Shown: positions 36,560-46,787, numbered from the stretch's first letter. The stretch is DNA of 64,000 nt from Roseobacter weihaiensis (GCF_020622345.1 NZ_JACNMO010000005.1:186001-250000), one strand, 5' to 3'. The notes: a model not told the origin generated them from the letters alone. A program made the numbers and translations.

Positions 36560-36966
36560 CACCCGAACTCACCGTCCTGACCCTGGCCGCGCTGTTGCAG
36601 GCGGTGCAATTCGCCCTGATGGCGATCCCGACCAATCTTGAGCTCGGCGCAGGCAAGACGCTCAGCCCGCGTGACCCCGAACGCCTGGGCGGCAGCCTGC
36701 AGGATCAGGTCTCGCCGCGCACCGGTCGGCTGATCCGCGCGATGAATAACCATTTTGAGGCCCTCATTCTCTTTACCATCGCCGTGCTGGTCGTCACCTT
36801 GTCAGGCCAGTCCGGCCCCTTCACCACTGCCTGCGCCTGGATCTATCTGGTTGCGCGGGTCGCCTATGTCCCGGTCTATGCTTACGGGCTGACCCCCTGG
36901 CGATCCCTGATCTGGGGTGTCGGGTTTTTCGCCACTCTCGCAATGCTGCTTGCAGCGCTTCTCTGA
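36556..36966 (+). CDS. MAPEG family membrane protein (second of tandem pair)
   Basis: 136 residues, four helices, with RLIRAMNNHFEALILFTIAVL and ARVAYVPVYAYGLTPWRSLIW, the same two motif blocks as the first copy, so the pair arose by tandem duplication. This copy keeps the N-N-x-x-E pattern (NNHFE) while the first has NNSVT; the Glu is usual in MAPEG proteins. The start lies in the ATGA overlap. About 120 bases separate it from lpd. Confidence 0.85.
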   Translation: MTPELTVLTLAALLQAVQFALMAIPTNLELGAGKTLSPRDPERLGGSLQDQVSPRTGRLIRAMNNHFEALILFTIAVLVVTLSGQSGPFTTACAWIYLVARVAYVPVYAYGLTPWRSLIWGVGFFATLAMLLAALL

Positions 36967-37085
36967 GCGGGTGAGTATGCACGCAACTCTGACCAACAGT
37001 ATTTTGGCAATGTACCGAAAGCGCGCGGATGATGCGCGCGGGATGGCACAAGCCAAGCCACCGAATGACGATCAAGGAGAGTCAC

Positions 37086-38474
37086 ATGGCAAGTTATGAC
37101 GTTATCATCATCGGCTCCGGCCCGGGCGGCTATGTCTGCGCGATCCGCTGCGCGCAACTGGGGCTGAAGGTGGCCTGTGTCGAGGGACGCGAGACCCTGG
37201 GCGGGACCTGCCTGAACATCGGCTGCATCCCGTCGAAAGCCCTGCTGCACGCGTCACATATGCTGCACGAGGCCGAACACAATTTCGCCGCCATGGGGCT
37301 GAAGGGCAAAAGCCCCTCCGTCGACTGGAAGCAGATGCTCTGCTACAAAGAAGAAACCATCGCTCAGAACACCAAGGGCATCGAGTTTCTGTTCAAAAAG
37401 AACAAGGTGGATTGGCTCAAGGGCTGGGGATCGATCCCCGAGGCGGGGAAGGTCAAGGTTGGCGAGGAGGTCCATGAGGCCAAGAACATCATCATCGCGT
37501 CCGGCTCCGAACCCGCAACGCTGCCCGGTGTGGAGGTTGACGAAAAGGTCGTTGTGACCTCCACCGGCGCGCTGGAGCTGGGCAAAGTGCCCAAAAAGAT
37601 GGTTGTTATCGGGGCGGGCGTCATCGGGCTTGAGCTCGGGTCGGTCTATGCGCGCCTCGGGTCTGCGGTCACCGTGGTGGAGTTTCTAGACGTCATCACG
37701 CCCGGCATGGACGCGGAGGTCCAGAAAACCTTCCAGAAAATCCTCAAAAAGCAGGGGTTGGAATTCATCATGGGCGCGGCGGTTCAAAAGACCGAAAGCA
37801 CCAAGACAAAAGCCAAGGTGCACTACAAGCTGCGCCAGGACGACAGTGAGCATATTCTGGACGCGGATACCGTGTTGGTTGCGACCGGCCGTAAACCCTA
37901 TACGCAGGGGCTGGGGCTGGACGCTCTGGGCCTCAAGATGTCGTCGCGCGGCCAGATCGAGGTCAATGACAAGTGGGAAACCTCGGTGCCGGGCATCTAT
38001 GCCATCGGGGACGTGATCGACGGCCCGATGCTGGCGCATAAGGCCGAAGACGAAGGTATGGCCGCAGCCGAGCAGGTCGCTGGAAAGCACGGCCACGTGA
38101 ACTACGGTGTGATCCCCGGTGTGATCTATACGCACCCCGAAGTTGCCAATGTCGGCCTGACAGAAGACGCCCTGAAAGAAGCGGGCCACGCCTATAAGGT
38201 GGGAAAGTTCAGCTTTATGGGGAACGGTCGTGCCAAGGCGAATTTTGCGGGTGATGGGTTTGTCAAAATCCTTGCGGACAAATCGACGGACCGCATTCTC
38301 GGTGCGCATATCATCGGGCCGGCGGCGGGCGATCTGATCCATGAGATCTGTGTCGCAATGGAATTCGGGGCCTCTGCCCAAGACCTTGCGATGACCTGCC
38401 ACGCACACCCGACCTATTCCGAAGCGGTCCGCGAAGCAGCGCTGGCCTGCGGGGACGGTCCGATCCACATGTAA
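37086..38474 (+). CDS. lpd: Dihydrolipoyl dehydrogenase (E3)
   Basis: A 462-residue flavoprotein reoxidising dihydrolipoyl groups of the 2-oxoglutarate dehydrogenase complex. FAD motif [13 protein letters not shown] is at residues 7-19, redox disulfide C42/C47 lies in [13 protein letters not shown], the NAD motif is [13 protein letters not shown], and the catalytic HAHPTYSEA is near the C-terminus. ATG 37086 follows CAAGGAGAGTCAC. It closes the suc operon. Confidence 0.97.
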   Translation: MASYDVIIIGSGPGGYVCAIRCAQLGLKVACVEGRETLGGTCLNIGCIPSKALLHASHMLHEAEHNFAAMGLKGKSPSVDWKQMLCYKEETIAQNTKGIEFLFKKNKVDWLKGWGSIPEAGKVKVGEEVHEAKNIIIASGSEPATLPGVEVDEKVVVTSTGALELGKVPKKMVVIGAGVIGLELGSVYARLGSAVTVVEFLDVITPGMDAEVQKTFQKILKKQGLEFIMGAAVQKTESTKTKAKVHYKLRQDDSEHILDADTVLVATGRKPYTQGLGLDALGLKMSSRGQIEVNDKWETSVPGIYAIGDVIDGPMLAHKAEDEGMAAAEQVAGKHGHVNYGVIPGVIYTHPEVANVGLTEDALKEAGHAYKVGKFSFMGNGRAKANFAGDGFVKILADKSTDRILGAHIIGPAAGDLIHEICVAMEFGASAQDLAMTCHAHPTYSEAVREAALACGDGPIHM

Positions 38475-38504
38475 GGCTGCGACGGCACCGCCGCGCGATG
38501 GGGT

Positions 38505-39122
38505 TTACCACATGGTCTTGGCCGCGCGCGCGTCCCAGGCCTCGTCGTAAGGGGCACCGCCTTCCTCTCCGTCGGTCATCTCTGCCAGGATCTGACCCAC
38601 GGTGGGGAGAGCCCCTGTGTCGTCCTGCCCGGACCACAAGCCTGCCCGCATCAGAGCGCGCGCACATTGCGTGTAAATCTCAGCGATGTCGATGACAATC
38701 ACCGTCGCGGGCAGACGCCCCTTTGTCCCAAAACGGGCCCGCAATTCATCCTCTACCGTAAGCCATGCCGTGCCATTGACCCGAACGACATTGTTCGATC
38801 CCGGCACCATAAACATCAGCGATACGCGCCCATCCCTGACAATATTCCGCAGCGAATCCAAACGGTTGTTTCCCCGCCAATCCGGTATGGCAAGCCTGCC
38901 CGGGTCCAGCTCCTGAACCACCGGACCCTCATCGCCACGCGGGCTGGCATCCGTGCCTTCGGGTCCGACGGTGCTGAGCACACAGAATTTGGAGGTCATG
39001 ATCCATTTGCGATAAAGCGGCGTCAGACGGGTCGCGACCTTGCGCAGAGCCGGTGCCCCCGGCATGGCGTAGAGCCTCTCCAGATCCTCAATGCGGTCGA
39101 TACGCTCAAGCTGTCTTGTCAT
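38505..39122 (-). CDS. Pyridoxamine 5'-phosphate oxidase-like FMN-binding protein
   Basis: A 205-residue split-barrel flavoprotein of the PPOX class. KFCVLSTVGPEGTDASPRGDEGP and the LMFMVPGSNNVVRVNGTAWLT strand match the MSMEG_1061-like subgroup (FMN- or F420-binding). It overlaps the plsC end by 17 bases, so it is last in ftsE-ftsX-plsC-PPOX. Real PdxH is longer and differs; the substrate is unknown. Confidence 0.85.
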   Translation of the reverse strand: MTRQLERIDRIEDLERLYAMPGAPALRKVATRLTPLYRKWIMTSKFCVLSTVGPEGTDASPRGDEGPVVQELDPGRLAIPDWRGNNRLDSLRNIVRDGRVSLMFMVPGSNNVVRVNGTAWLTVEDELRARFGTKGRLPATVIVIDIAEIYTQCARALMRAGLWSGQDDTGALPTVGQILAEMTDGEEGGAPYDEAWDARAAKTMW

Positions 39123-39837
39123 GCGCGAACCCGGCCTCCGCCATCAATGCATCCGATGTACTTTCCACATCCGCCTCCAGCTTGGCCATGAAAGCCGACC
39201 GTTCCATCCCTGGCGCGATGGTCGGCAAAAACTCCACCACAGCCACGCCCGGCTTGCGAAGGATGCCGCGCTTGGGCCAGAGCACGCCGACATTTGTGGC
39301 AACGGGCACGCAAGGCTGGCTGAGCTGATCGTACAGAATCCCGGTCCCTACCTTGTAGGGCATCTTGACCCCAGGCGCGACCCGCGTGCCCTGAGAGTAG
39401 ATGATAAGCTGACCCGGTGCGGTCCGGCCTGCGTTCACGTCCGCCACCATCTTGTCGATCGCAGCCCCCCGTTTACCACGATCAATAGGGACACAACCCA
39501 GCTTCTTCGCATAGAGCCCAATAACCGGCGCCATCAGAATTTCCTTTTTCATGATGAACTTGCCCGCAGGCAAGGCGGTGAAAATCATCATGATATCGAG
39601 GAAAGACTGATGTTTGGCCGCGACAAGCGCTTCGCCGGTCGGTGGTGTGCCGCGCACTTCGCATCTGATGCCGACCATCCACTGCGCCGTCCAGAACACA
39701 TATCGCGAATAGCTTTTGCAGGCTGCAAATGCCCCACGCCGATCAAACAGCGCCCAAGGGGCAAACAGCAACCCGAAGATTGGCATCGCAACGTACATCT
39801 GGCCAATGAACACCACAGATCGCAGGTATTGAAGCAC
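39106..39837 (-). CDS. plsC: 1-acyl-sn-glycerol-3-phosphate acyltransferase
   Basis: 243 residues from GTG 39837, which overlaps the ftsX TAG by one base (an upstream ATG at 39873 is possible). An N-terminal membrane segment is followed by the acyltransferase box AAKHQSFLDIMMIF (H-x4-D) and IYSQGTRVAPG in place of the usual FPEGTRS; the last differs slightly from the E-G-T-R consensus (Q-G-T-R). It makes phosphatidate at the inner membrane. Confidence 0.9.
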   Translation of the reverse strand: MLQYLRSVVFIGQMYVAMPIFGLLFAPWALFDRRGAFAACKSYSRYVFWTAQWMVGIRCEVRGTPPTGEALVAAKHQSFLDIMMIFTALPAGKFIMKKEILMAPVIGLYAKKLGCVPIDRGKRGAAIDKMVADVNAGRTAPGQLIIYSQGTRVAPGVKMPYKVGTGILYDQLSQPCVPVATNVGVLWPKRGILRKPGVAVVEFLPTIAPGMERSAFMAKLEADVESTSDALMAEAGFAHDKTA

Positions 39838-40739
39838 TATGCCAACTCTCCCAGAACCCGTTTGGCCGACCATCCGGTCGCCCCAAAAGCAACAACGGCA
39901 GCCAGCAGCGGGATCAACAGCGGCAGCGCCCATTCAAGGCCCTGAAACCCAAGCCCGGTCAGGAATCCTCCCGCATCCGAGGCTGGCGGCAAAAGCAGAA
40001 CCGCGACCATTCCGAGCAGCGTGCCGCCCAGAGCCCCCGCCAGAGCCCGCCCCGTGAACCGTCGCACAAAGGCCTGCGCAATGAATTGATCGGTCGCCCC
40101 CACAAGGCGTAAAACCTTGATAACCTGCGCATTAGCGGCCAGCGCGGCATTGGCTGCCAAGGTCACCACCGCAGCCATCGTCACCGCCAGCAAAACGATG
40201 GAAATCCCGCCCAGAAGCCTGAGCCTGTCCGCCGCTTCGACAAGCGGCGCCCGCCATTGGGTGTGGTCATCCAGAACCGCCCCCGGCACCTCAGCGGCCA
40301 GCCGCAACCGCAGGCCCGCGGCGTCAAATCCGGTGTCCTCTTCGATTACCTCGATAAGCTGCGGAACCGGCAGGTTTTCAATATCCAGCTCCGGCCCGAA
40401 CCACGGCGCGAGCAGTGCCTGTTGCTCTTCGGTGTCCAGCGCGCGGGCAAAAGCCACGCCCGCCGTGGTCTGCAAAATGCGCAAGGCCGCCTCTGTCTGC
40501 GCGTCGCGCTGCTCAAGCGGCGCGACAATCCGAATGGTCGCGGACTGCGCCAGCTCATCGCCCCAGCGCGCCGCCAGCCGACCCGACGCAAGGCTCAGAG
40601 CCAGGGCGAAAACCGCAAGAAAGGCCATTGCCGCCGCGGCAAAGACCAACAGGTGCGCCGTGAAACCCGACGGCGGAACCACCCGGCCCGCTTGCCCATC
40701 CGTGCGCCACAAAAGGCTCATGCCGACCAAGCGCTTCAA
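39837..40739 (-). CDS. ftsX: FtsX-like cell-division ABC permease
   Basis: A 300-residue protein with an N-terminal membrane helix (LLVFAAAAMAFLAVFALALSLA), an extracytoplasmic domain with ARALDTEEQQALLAPWFG, and three C-terminal helices with KVLRLVGATDQFIAQAFVRRF. This topology and the FtsE overlap (ATGA, 40736-40739) identify FtsX, which regulates septal peptidoglycan hydrolysis during division. Confidence 0.9.
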   Translation of the reverse strand: MKRLVGMSLLWRTDGQAGRVVPPSGFTAHLLVFAAAAMAFLAVFALALSLASGRLAARWGDELAQSATIRIVAPLEQRDAQTEAALRILQTTAGVAFARALDTEEQQALLAPWFGPELDIENLPVPQLIEVIEEDTGFDAAGLRLRLAAEVPGAVLDDHTQWRAPLVEAADRLRLLGGISIVLLAVTMAAVVTLAANAALAANAQVIKVLRLVGATDQFIAQAFVRRFTGRALAGALGGTLLGMVAVLLLPPASDAGGFLTGLGFQGLEWALPLLIPLLAAVVAFGATGWSAKRVLGELA

Positions 40740-41413
40740 AGATCCGCCCCGGCAAGCTGCACCCGGTTGCTGGCAATCCGCAACACCCGAGCCTGCACCT
40801 GTGACTTCGCGGCACGGATCAGACTGAGATCATGCGTGGCGACAAGGACCGTCTTTCCCATCTTGTTCAATTCGACCAGGAGCCGCAAAAGCCGTTGAGA
40901 CATCTCCCAGTCGACATTCCCCGTGGGTTCATCCGCGATGATGACATCCGGCGACATGATGACACCCCGGGCAAGGGCTGCCCGCTGACGTTCACCCCCC
41001 GACAGCTCTGGCGGCAGAGCATCTGCGCGGTGGGTCAGATCAACCCATGCCATCAGATCCTCAAGGTCCTGTTGGGCGTCCTCGGCAGCGCGGTCAGAAG
41101 CAATCAGTGGCAGGGCAAGGTTTTCGGACAGGGTCAGATGATCAAGGAACTGGCAATCCTGATGCACCACCCCCATCCGCCGCCGCAGGATCGCGATATC
41201 GTCTCGCGTCAGGGCCGCAAGATCTTTGTCAAAGATCGTCACCTGCCCCGCCGTCGGCAAGAGCGCGCCATAGCACAGCTTGAGAAAGGTGGTTTTCCCC
41301 GCGCCGGACGGCCCGGTGAGAAAATGAAAGGACCCCGGTGCCAGCCTGAGCGAAATGTCCGAAAAAAGGGCGCCGCCACTGTAGCTGTAGGCGACATTTT
41401 CCAACTCGATCAC
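40736..41413 (-). CDS. ftsE: FtsE cell-division ABC transporter ATP-binding protein
   Basis: A 225-residue ABC ATPase. Walker A GPSGAGKTTFLKL is near residue 36, signature LSGGERQRAALARG near 138, and Walker B VIIADEPTGNVD near 160. The start MIELENVAYSYSGG is typical of FtsE. It is first in its operon, divergent from the zinc-ribbon gene. Confidence 0.94.
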   Translation of the reverse strand: MIELENVAYSYSGGALFSDISLRLAPGSFHFLTGPSGAGKTTFLKLCYGALLPTAGQVTIFDKDLAALTRDDIAILRRRMGVVHQDCQFLDHLTLSENLALPLIASDRAAEDAQQDLEDLMAWVDLTHRADALPPELSGGERQRAALARGVIMSPDVIIADEPTGNVDWEMSQRLLRLLVELNKMGKTVLVATHDLSLIRAAKSQVQARVLRIASNRVQLAGADL

Positions 41414-41576
41414 GTGGCCTCCTGGTCCGTTGTCGCGCAGTTGTGCCCCAGCCTCGGCCTGGTTTCAATGCATCACTTGCCAAGTTTATGCTCAGTTAGC
41501 ACTTTTCGCAGAGACATGTTCCCCATATGGTGCCGGAAAACGAAAACGACTGGGGTTATATGCAGCAGGATCCGAC

Positions 41577-42428
41577 ATGCGTTTGATTTGTCCTAACTGT
41601 GATGCACAATACGAAGTGCCTGACGGTGTCATGCCGCGCGACGGGCGCGATGTGCAATGTTCAAACTGTGGCCAGACTTGGTTCCAGAAACATCCCGATG
41701 CAGCGTCTGAGCGAGAAGAAGATGCGGAGCCCCTCGCAAAGGCTGAAGAGGAAAGTCTTGCATCAGAGCCTGAGGGTGACGCCAAGGTCGAGCCTGAAAC
41801 TAAGGCTGAAACTGAGGCTGGGGCTGAAACACCGCCATCGCCAGAGACGCCCGAACCAGCACCACCAGCGAGACGTGAGCTGGACCCGACTGTGGCGGAG
41901 GTTCTGCGCACCGAAGCCGAGCTTGAGGCGCAAGCACGCAAAAACGAAACGACCGGTGTCGAAAGCCAACCCGATCTAGGCCTGACGGAAGCGCCGGAAC
42001 CTGCCGGAAAGCGCCCGGTGCCGAACAAGCCCAAGGCACCGGAAGGTCAGAAAGACGATGCGACGTCTGTCGCGGTTGCCTCGGTGATGCCCAAGGGCGG
42101 CGATCTTCTGCCCGACATCGAAGAGATCAACTCCACGCTGCGCTCCAACAACGACCGCGCGCCGGGGGCAGATGCGGGGCAGACCGGTCAGATCGAGGTT
42201 CAGGAAAAGCGGAGCTCCCGTCGGGGATTCATCCTGACAATCGCGCTGGTGGTGATCCTTGTCATGATTTACATCTACGCGCCGCAGCTGGCGCAGGCCG
42301 TACCGCAAGCCGAGCCGATGCTGAGCGGATATGTTTCAATGATCGACGGCTGGCGGGTCTGGCTGGATGCGCAGGTTTCCTCCGCGTTAAGCTGGCTGGA
42401 TGCCGCTGCGAATTCCTCCAGCCAGTAG
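41577..42428 (+). CDS. Zinc-ribbon (MJ0042-type) single-pass membrane protein
   Basis: 283 residues. It opens with MRLICPNCDAQYEVPDG and CSNCGQTWF, a four-Cys zinc ribbon. This is followed by a long acidic Ala/Glu/Pro-rich linker with short repeats (EPETKAETEAGAE) and one membrane helix near residues 220-240 (GFILTIALVVILVMIYIYAP). The layout matches a common alphaproteobacterial family of unknown function. Start ATG 41577 places the first Cys at residue 5. It converges with the TIGR02302 gene with only 12 bases between. Confidence 0.85.
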   Translation: MRLICPNCDAQYEVPDGVMPRDGRDVQCSNCGQTWFQKHPDAASEREEDAEPLAKAEEESLASEPEGDAKVEPETKAETEAGAETPPSPETPEPAPPARRELDPTVAEVLRTEAELEAQARKNETTGVESQPDLGLTEAPEPAGKRPVPNKPKAPEGQKDDATSVAVASVMPKGGDLLPDIEEINSTLRSNNDRAPGADAGQTGQIEVQEKRSSRRGFILTIALVVILVMIYIYAPQLAQAVPQAEPMLSGYVSMIDGWRVWLDAQVSSALSWLDAAANSSSQ

Positions 42429-42440
42429 TCGCGCGCTGCT

Positions 42441-45056
42441 TCAGAAGCGATCAAGCAGCCGGTTCAAGTAATCCCGCTCAACATCCGGACGATCTGTCTC
42501 GCCGGATCGACGTCGTATCTCGTCAAGCAGTTCGCGCGCACGGCCATAGGCGTCGTCGTTCAGGGCCAGCGGGCTGTCGTCACCCTGCGCACCGGAGTTA
42601 CCCGCCTCGCGCCCGAGGGGGTCCCGGCTCTCAGCGCGGCGGTCGGATTCCTGCATCCCCTGACCCGGCTGGCCGTTCTGCTGCTGTTCCGCCATCATTT
42701 CACCCAAGGCACGCATCCCCTCGCGCAGCGCTTCCATGGCCTGCCCCTGATTGTCTATCGCCTCGGCAAGATCGTTCTGGCGCAAGGCATCCTCTGCCCC
42801 GTCCATGGCGCGCCCTGCACGGTCCAGCGCATCGCGGGCAGCATCGCCCTCGGGGGTTCCACTGCCAGGCAGGTTCCCCTGCTGGCGGCGCAATTCCTCG
42901 CGCAGCGCCCGCTGACGGTCTGCGATGTCTCCCTCGGCAGAGCCCTGTGCCCCACCTTGACCCTGTTGGTTATTCTGGGCCTGTCCCCCTTGTTGATCGC
43001 CGTTTTGACCCTCGCCCTGACCTTGGCCTTCATGCTCAGTACCACGCCCCTGACCGCCACTGCTGCCTTCGTTGCCCTGGCTCTCTCCGGCTTGCGCATT
43101 GGGGTTGAACTGTTCCTGCAGGTCGCGGAACGCCTGATCGCTCAGCCCTTGCTGCTCGCGCAGCGTCTCGGACAGCCCTTCCATGGCCTGTTCTCCCGCA
43201 CTCTGCCCGCCTTGGCCCTGCTGACCCTGGGTGACGCGCATGTTCTCCATCATCTGCTGAAGCTCTTGCAGCGCCTGTTGCGCCTCGGCCATGCGGCCTT
43301 GTTCCATCAGTTCCTGGATGCGGTCCATCATGCGCTGCAGGTCATCCTGGGTCATTTGCATGGAATTCTGCGGGTCACCCTGCTGACCCTGCTGGCCGTC
43401 CTGTTCCTGCTGGCGCTGTGCCTGACGGGAAAGCTGTTGCAGGTAGTCTTCGGTTGCCCGCCGCAATTCGCGCATCAATTCGGCGATTTCCTCATCCGAT
43501 GCGCCGTTCTTGATCGCTTCGTTCAGCCGCTCCTGTGCCCGCCGCATCCGATCTGCGGCATCGGCCAGATCGCCCTCTTCGAGGATCAGGGCAAGGTCCC
43601 ACATTTCATCAGCCAGCTCTTGCTGTTTTTCATCGGTGATGCCGTAGCTGGCGTGGATTTCCAGCTTTTGGATCAGTTTACGCAACCGCAGCGCATCGGT
43701 TTGCTTGCGGAACAACTCCTCTGGCAGATATGAGACCGCCCGCAATACCTGTGCGATACGCGTGCTGTTGGACCGCGACCACAACAGATCGCGGCGTGCC
43801 TCAATGACAGATGCGGCCAGCGGGTCAAAGAACCGCCGCCCCGGCAGAATGATTGCACGCGGGTCGGTTTCGACCTGCTGCTCCGCCCCGTCGAGTGCTG
43901 AAAGTCGCACCTGCACAGGAAGGTTCGCCCAAGGGTGCTCGGAGAAATCCTCAATCAGGTTCTCCTCGAAGGCGTCACGGCTGCCAGAGATCGGCATCGG
44001 CAGCGGTACAACCAGTTCCGGGCGCGGTTCGGGGTCAATCGCCAGACCATAGCGACGATCCACCGAGACAAGATCAAGAGTGAAGGTTGCCTCTCCGGCC
44101 TCAACCGCGTAGTCGTCCCGGGCGGTGAAGGGCAGCGTCATCTCGCCCATCGCGGAGGCACTGGGGTCTTCCAGAACAGCAACCTCGGGAGGCTGATCCG
44201 GGATCACGGCGACCTGCCAGGTCCGCCCCCCCGGGCCATTGATCGAAATTTCGCCGTCCTGCACCACAATGAAGTCCTGCGCGGGATCGGAGGCTGCAGG
44301 CACCTCGGTGCGGCCCGACACCGTTTCCGACAGGGTCAGGGCGCCGATTTCGCCGTACATGCGCAGGGTAATCAGGCTGCCGACAGGGACAGCCAACTCG
44401 CCCTCGGCGATGTCATTGAGGTAGATTGTCGGCCGACCTGTGTAGCGCGGGCTCTCCGCCCAGCCTTCCCAGACCGGACCAGTGGCAAGCCCGCCTGCAC
44501 CGGGTGTCATATCCGAAACCGATCCGACCCGCCAGATGGAGCCAAAGAGCAGCGCGACCCCAAAAGCCAAGATGGCCATATACCGCAAGGCATAAGGGTC
44601 GCGGGAGGCAATACGCAAATCCGCGGGCACAGGCTCGGCCTGCGCTGCGCGTTCTGCCATGCGCGCCTGGTGCGCGCGCCAGACGACCGTGGAGGCCACG
44701 TCTTGCGCCCCGATGGTCTGCGTGTCGGTCATTGCCTGCAGCGGGCGGCCAGGCAGGCTGGCATCCAGACGCGCCACCGCCTGTGCCTGCGTCGGTACGC
44801 GAAACACCTTGAACGCATAGAACAAGGCCCCAAAACCCGCCACGCCAGCGGTTACGACAAGCGCCCAGACGACCTCTACCACCAGGCTGTCCTGCAGGCC
44901 GAGCATCAAGGCTGCGAGCACCAGAAGGCAGACCGTCATCAGCGGCCAAAGGCTTTGCACAGCAGCCTCGGCAAACATCCCCAACCATGTCAGGCGCAGC
45001 GGCCAGCGCACCGATTTCAGGGTGCGATCCACATCGTGCCGGGAAAAAGACGCCAT
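42441..45056 (-). CDS. TIGR02302 family membrane protein
   Basis: About 871 residues from ATG 45056, chosen for its GGAG ribosome binding site; ATG 45077 is an alternative. Two N-terminal membrane helices and a third near residue 170 precede a periplasmic region with helical segments (EEIAELMRELRRATEDYLQQL). A long Gln/Gly/Glu-rich low-complexity stretch (about residues 560-810) follows, then a conserved tail (ELLDEIRRRSGETDRPDVERDYLNRLLDRF). This is the alphaproteobacterial TIGR02302 family, function unknown. It follows lysA in the operon. Confidence 0.88.
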   Translation of the reverse strand: MASFSRHDVDRTLKSVRWPLRLTWLGMFAEAAVQSLWPLMTVCLLVLAALMLGLQDSLVVEVVWALVVTAGVAGFGALFYAFKVFRVPTQAQAVARLDASLPGRPLQAMTDTQTIGAQDVASTVVWRAHQARMAERAAQAEPVPADLRIASRDPYALRYMAILAFGVALLFGSIWRVGSVSDMTPGAGGLATGPVWEGWAESPRYTGRPTIYLNDIAEGELAVPVGSLITLRMYGEIGALTLSETVSGRTEVPAASDPAQDFIVVQDGEISINGPGGRTWQVAVIPDQPPEVAVLEDPSASAMGEMTLPFTARDDYAVEAGEATFTLDLVSVDRRYGLAIDPEPRPELVVPLPMPISGSRDAFEENLIEDFSEHPWANLPVQVRLSALDGAEQQVETDPRAIILPGRRFFDPLAASVIEARRDLLWSRSNSTRIAQVLRAVSYLPEELFRKQTDALRLRKLIQKLEIHASYGITDEKQQELADEMWDLALILEEGDLADAADRMRRAQERLNEAIKNGASDEEIAELMRELRRATEDYLQQLSRQAQRQQEQDGQQGQQGDPQNSMQMTQDDLQRMMDRIQELMEQGRMAEAQQALQELQQMMENMRVTQGQQGQGGQSAGEQAMEGLSETLREQQGLSDQAFRDLQEQFNPNAQAGESQGNEGSSGGQGRGTEHEGQGQGEGQNGDQQGGQAQNNQQGQGGAQGSAEGDIADRQRALREELRRQQGNLPGSGTPEGDAARDALDRAGRAMDGAEDALRQNDLAEAIDNQGQAMEALREGMRALGEMMAEQQQNGQPGQGMQESDRRAESRDPLGREAGNSGAQGDDSPLALNDDAYGRARELLDEIRRRSGETDRPDVERDYLNRLLDRF

Positions 45057-45098
45057 AAAGTCATGCTCCAATGCCATCAGCCTAGATGCTTTCAAACA

Positions 45099-46364
45099 TC
45101 AAAGCCACTCAGGGATGGTATCGCGATTTATCATTTCGTCAAAGGTCGGACGTCGGCGAATAACCGCAAATTGATCTTTTTGGACCAAAACCTCCGGTAT
45201 CAGGGGGCGTGAATTGTATTCGCTGCTCATTACCGCGCCATATGCTCCGGCTGAGCGGAAGGCGACGAGCTCTCCGGCGGCGACGGGAGGCATCATCCGC
45301 TCTTTTGCAAAGGTGTCACCAGATTCGCAAACCGGTCCGACGATATCGAATTTAACCTGCTCCGCACCTGGGTCCGCTTCGACCACCGGCACGATATCGT
45401 GATAAGCCTCATACATGGCGGGGCGGATCAGATCATTCATCGCCCCATCGATGATGAGAAAATCGCGGTCCTCACCCGATTTGACGTAGATGACCTCGGA
45501 TACCATCAGCCCGGCATTTCCCGCAATGAGCCGCCCCGGCTCGATCTCGATCTCGCAGCCCAGATGGCCCAGCGTGCGTTTGACCAAGGCACCATAATCC
45601 GAGGGCAGGGGCGGGGCCTGATTGTCACGGGTATAAGGGATGCCGAGACCCCCACCCAGATCGAGCCTGCGGATATCGTGACCTTCGGCGCGCAGAAGCT
45701 CCGTCAGTTCCGCAACTTTCTGGTAGGCCAGCTCAAAGGGGGCAAGATCGGTGAGCTGGCTGCCGATGTGCACGTCAATGCCAATGACGTCGAGTCCCGG
45801 CATCGCAGCCGCCATGGCATAGACCTCACGGGTCCGGGCAATCGGAATGCCGAACTTGTTTTCGGATTTGCCAGTGGCGATTTTTGCGTGCGTCTTGGCA
45901 TCCACATCCGGGTTCACGCGGATCGTGATCGGGGCCACCACCCCCATGGAAAGCGCCGTGGCGTTGAGCACCTCCATCTCGGGCTCGGATTCCACGTTGA
46001 ACTGGCGGATGCCACCTTCGAGTGCCAGCCGGATCTCAGCCGCTGTTTTGCCAACCCCGGAAAAAACGATCCGGTCCCCCGGCACACCCACAGCCTTGGC
46101 CCGCAGGTATTCCCCCCCCGAGACCACATCCATACCCGCACCCGCCTGTGCCAGTGTCTTCAGAATCGCCTGATTGCTGGCCGCCTTCATGGCGTAGCAA
46201 ACCAGATGGTCGGTGCCGTCCAACGCGTCGTTAAAAAGGTGGTAGTGCCGCAGCAATGTCGCCGTGGAATACACATAAAAAGGCGTCCCGACCGACGCTG
46301 CGATCTCGGGGATGGGGACGTCTTCGGCGTGCAGGACGCCGTCGCGGTATAGAAAATGATCCAT
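45099..46364 (-). CDS. lysA: Diaminopimelate decarboxylase
   Basis: A 421-residue PLP enzyme for the last step of lysine synthesis. PLP-Lys is in VCYAMKAASNQAILK near residue 58, HIGSQLTD near 196, LDLGGGLGIPY near 230, EPGRLIAGNAG, and the active-site CESGDTFAKER near 343. Length normal. It lies downstream of argH, two lipoprotein genes and a DUF2834 gene, the usual alphaproteobacterial order. Confidence 0.96.
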   Translation of the reverse strand: MDHFLYRDGVLHAEDVPIPEIAASVGTPFYVYSTATLLRHYHLFNDALDGTDHLVCYAMKAASNQAILKTLAQAGAGMDVVSGGEYLRAKAVGVPGDRIVFSGVGKTAAEIRLALEGGIRQFNVESEPEMEVLNATALSMGVVAPITIRVNPDVDAKTHAKIATGKSENKFGIPIARTREVYAMAAAMPGLDVIGIDVHIGSQLTDLAPFELAYQKVAELTELLRAEGHDIRRLDLGGGLGIPYTRDNQAPPLPSDYGALVKRTLGHLGCEIEIEPGRLIAGNAGLMVSEVIYVKSGEDRDFLIIDGAMNDLIRPAMYEAYHDIVPVVEADPGAEQVKFDIVGPVCESGDTFAKERMMPPVAAGELVAFRSAGAYGAVMSSEYNSRPLIPEVLVQKDQFAVIRRRPTFDEMINRDTIPEWL

Positions 46365-46462
46365 GCCAGCGCCTTACGCAAAAGCACCGGTAAGATCAAT
46401 CTGACAAAAAGCGCCTTGCAGAGGTGTTTTGGGAGCGGTGCTGTCCGGAACCCCTGAGGTGC

Positions 46463-46786
46463 TCAGGTGGCTGATACCGCCCGCATCCGCAAGAACAGAT
46501 AGAGTGGCAAACCACAGCTGACCCCGATGCAGAAGGTCGCCGGAATCGCCACGAGCCCAAGCCAGCGGCGGGTGCGCACGACCTCGGCGATGATCCAGAC
46601 CGTCAGCGCCACGGCGGCAATCGTCAGATCCCAGACCAGACCGCTGGTGGCGGCATTCACATGCCAGGCATCCACCATCGCCATCAGGTCATAGCCATTG
46701 GCGTTGAACCAACTGATGAAGTAATACATCGGGTGGATTGCACCCCAGACCGCCAGTGCCAGAAATATCGCCCGCGTCACACCCAT
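46463..46786 (-). CDS. DUF2834 family membrane protein
   Basis: A 107-residue protein with three membrane segments. The spacing WGAIHPMYYFISWFNANG, WDLTIAAVALTVWIIAEV and GVSCGLPLYLFLRMR matches DUF2834. It starts one base after the upstream lipoprotein gene. Function unknown; about 98 bases separate it from lysA. Confidence 0.8.
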   Translation of the reverse strand: MGVTRAIFLALAVWGAIHPMYYFISWFNANGYDLMAMVDAWHVNAATSGLVWDLTIAAVALTVWIIAEVVRTRRWLGLVAIPATFCIGVSCGLPLYLFLRMRAVSAT

Positions 46787-46787
46787 C

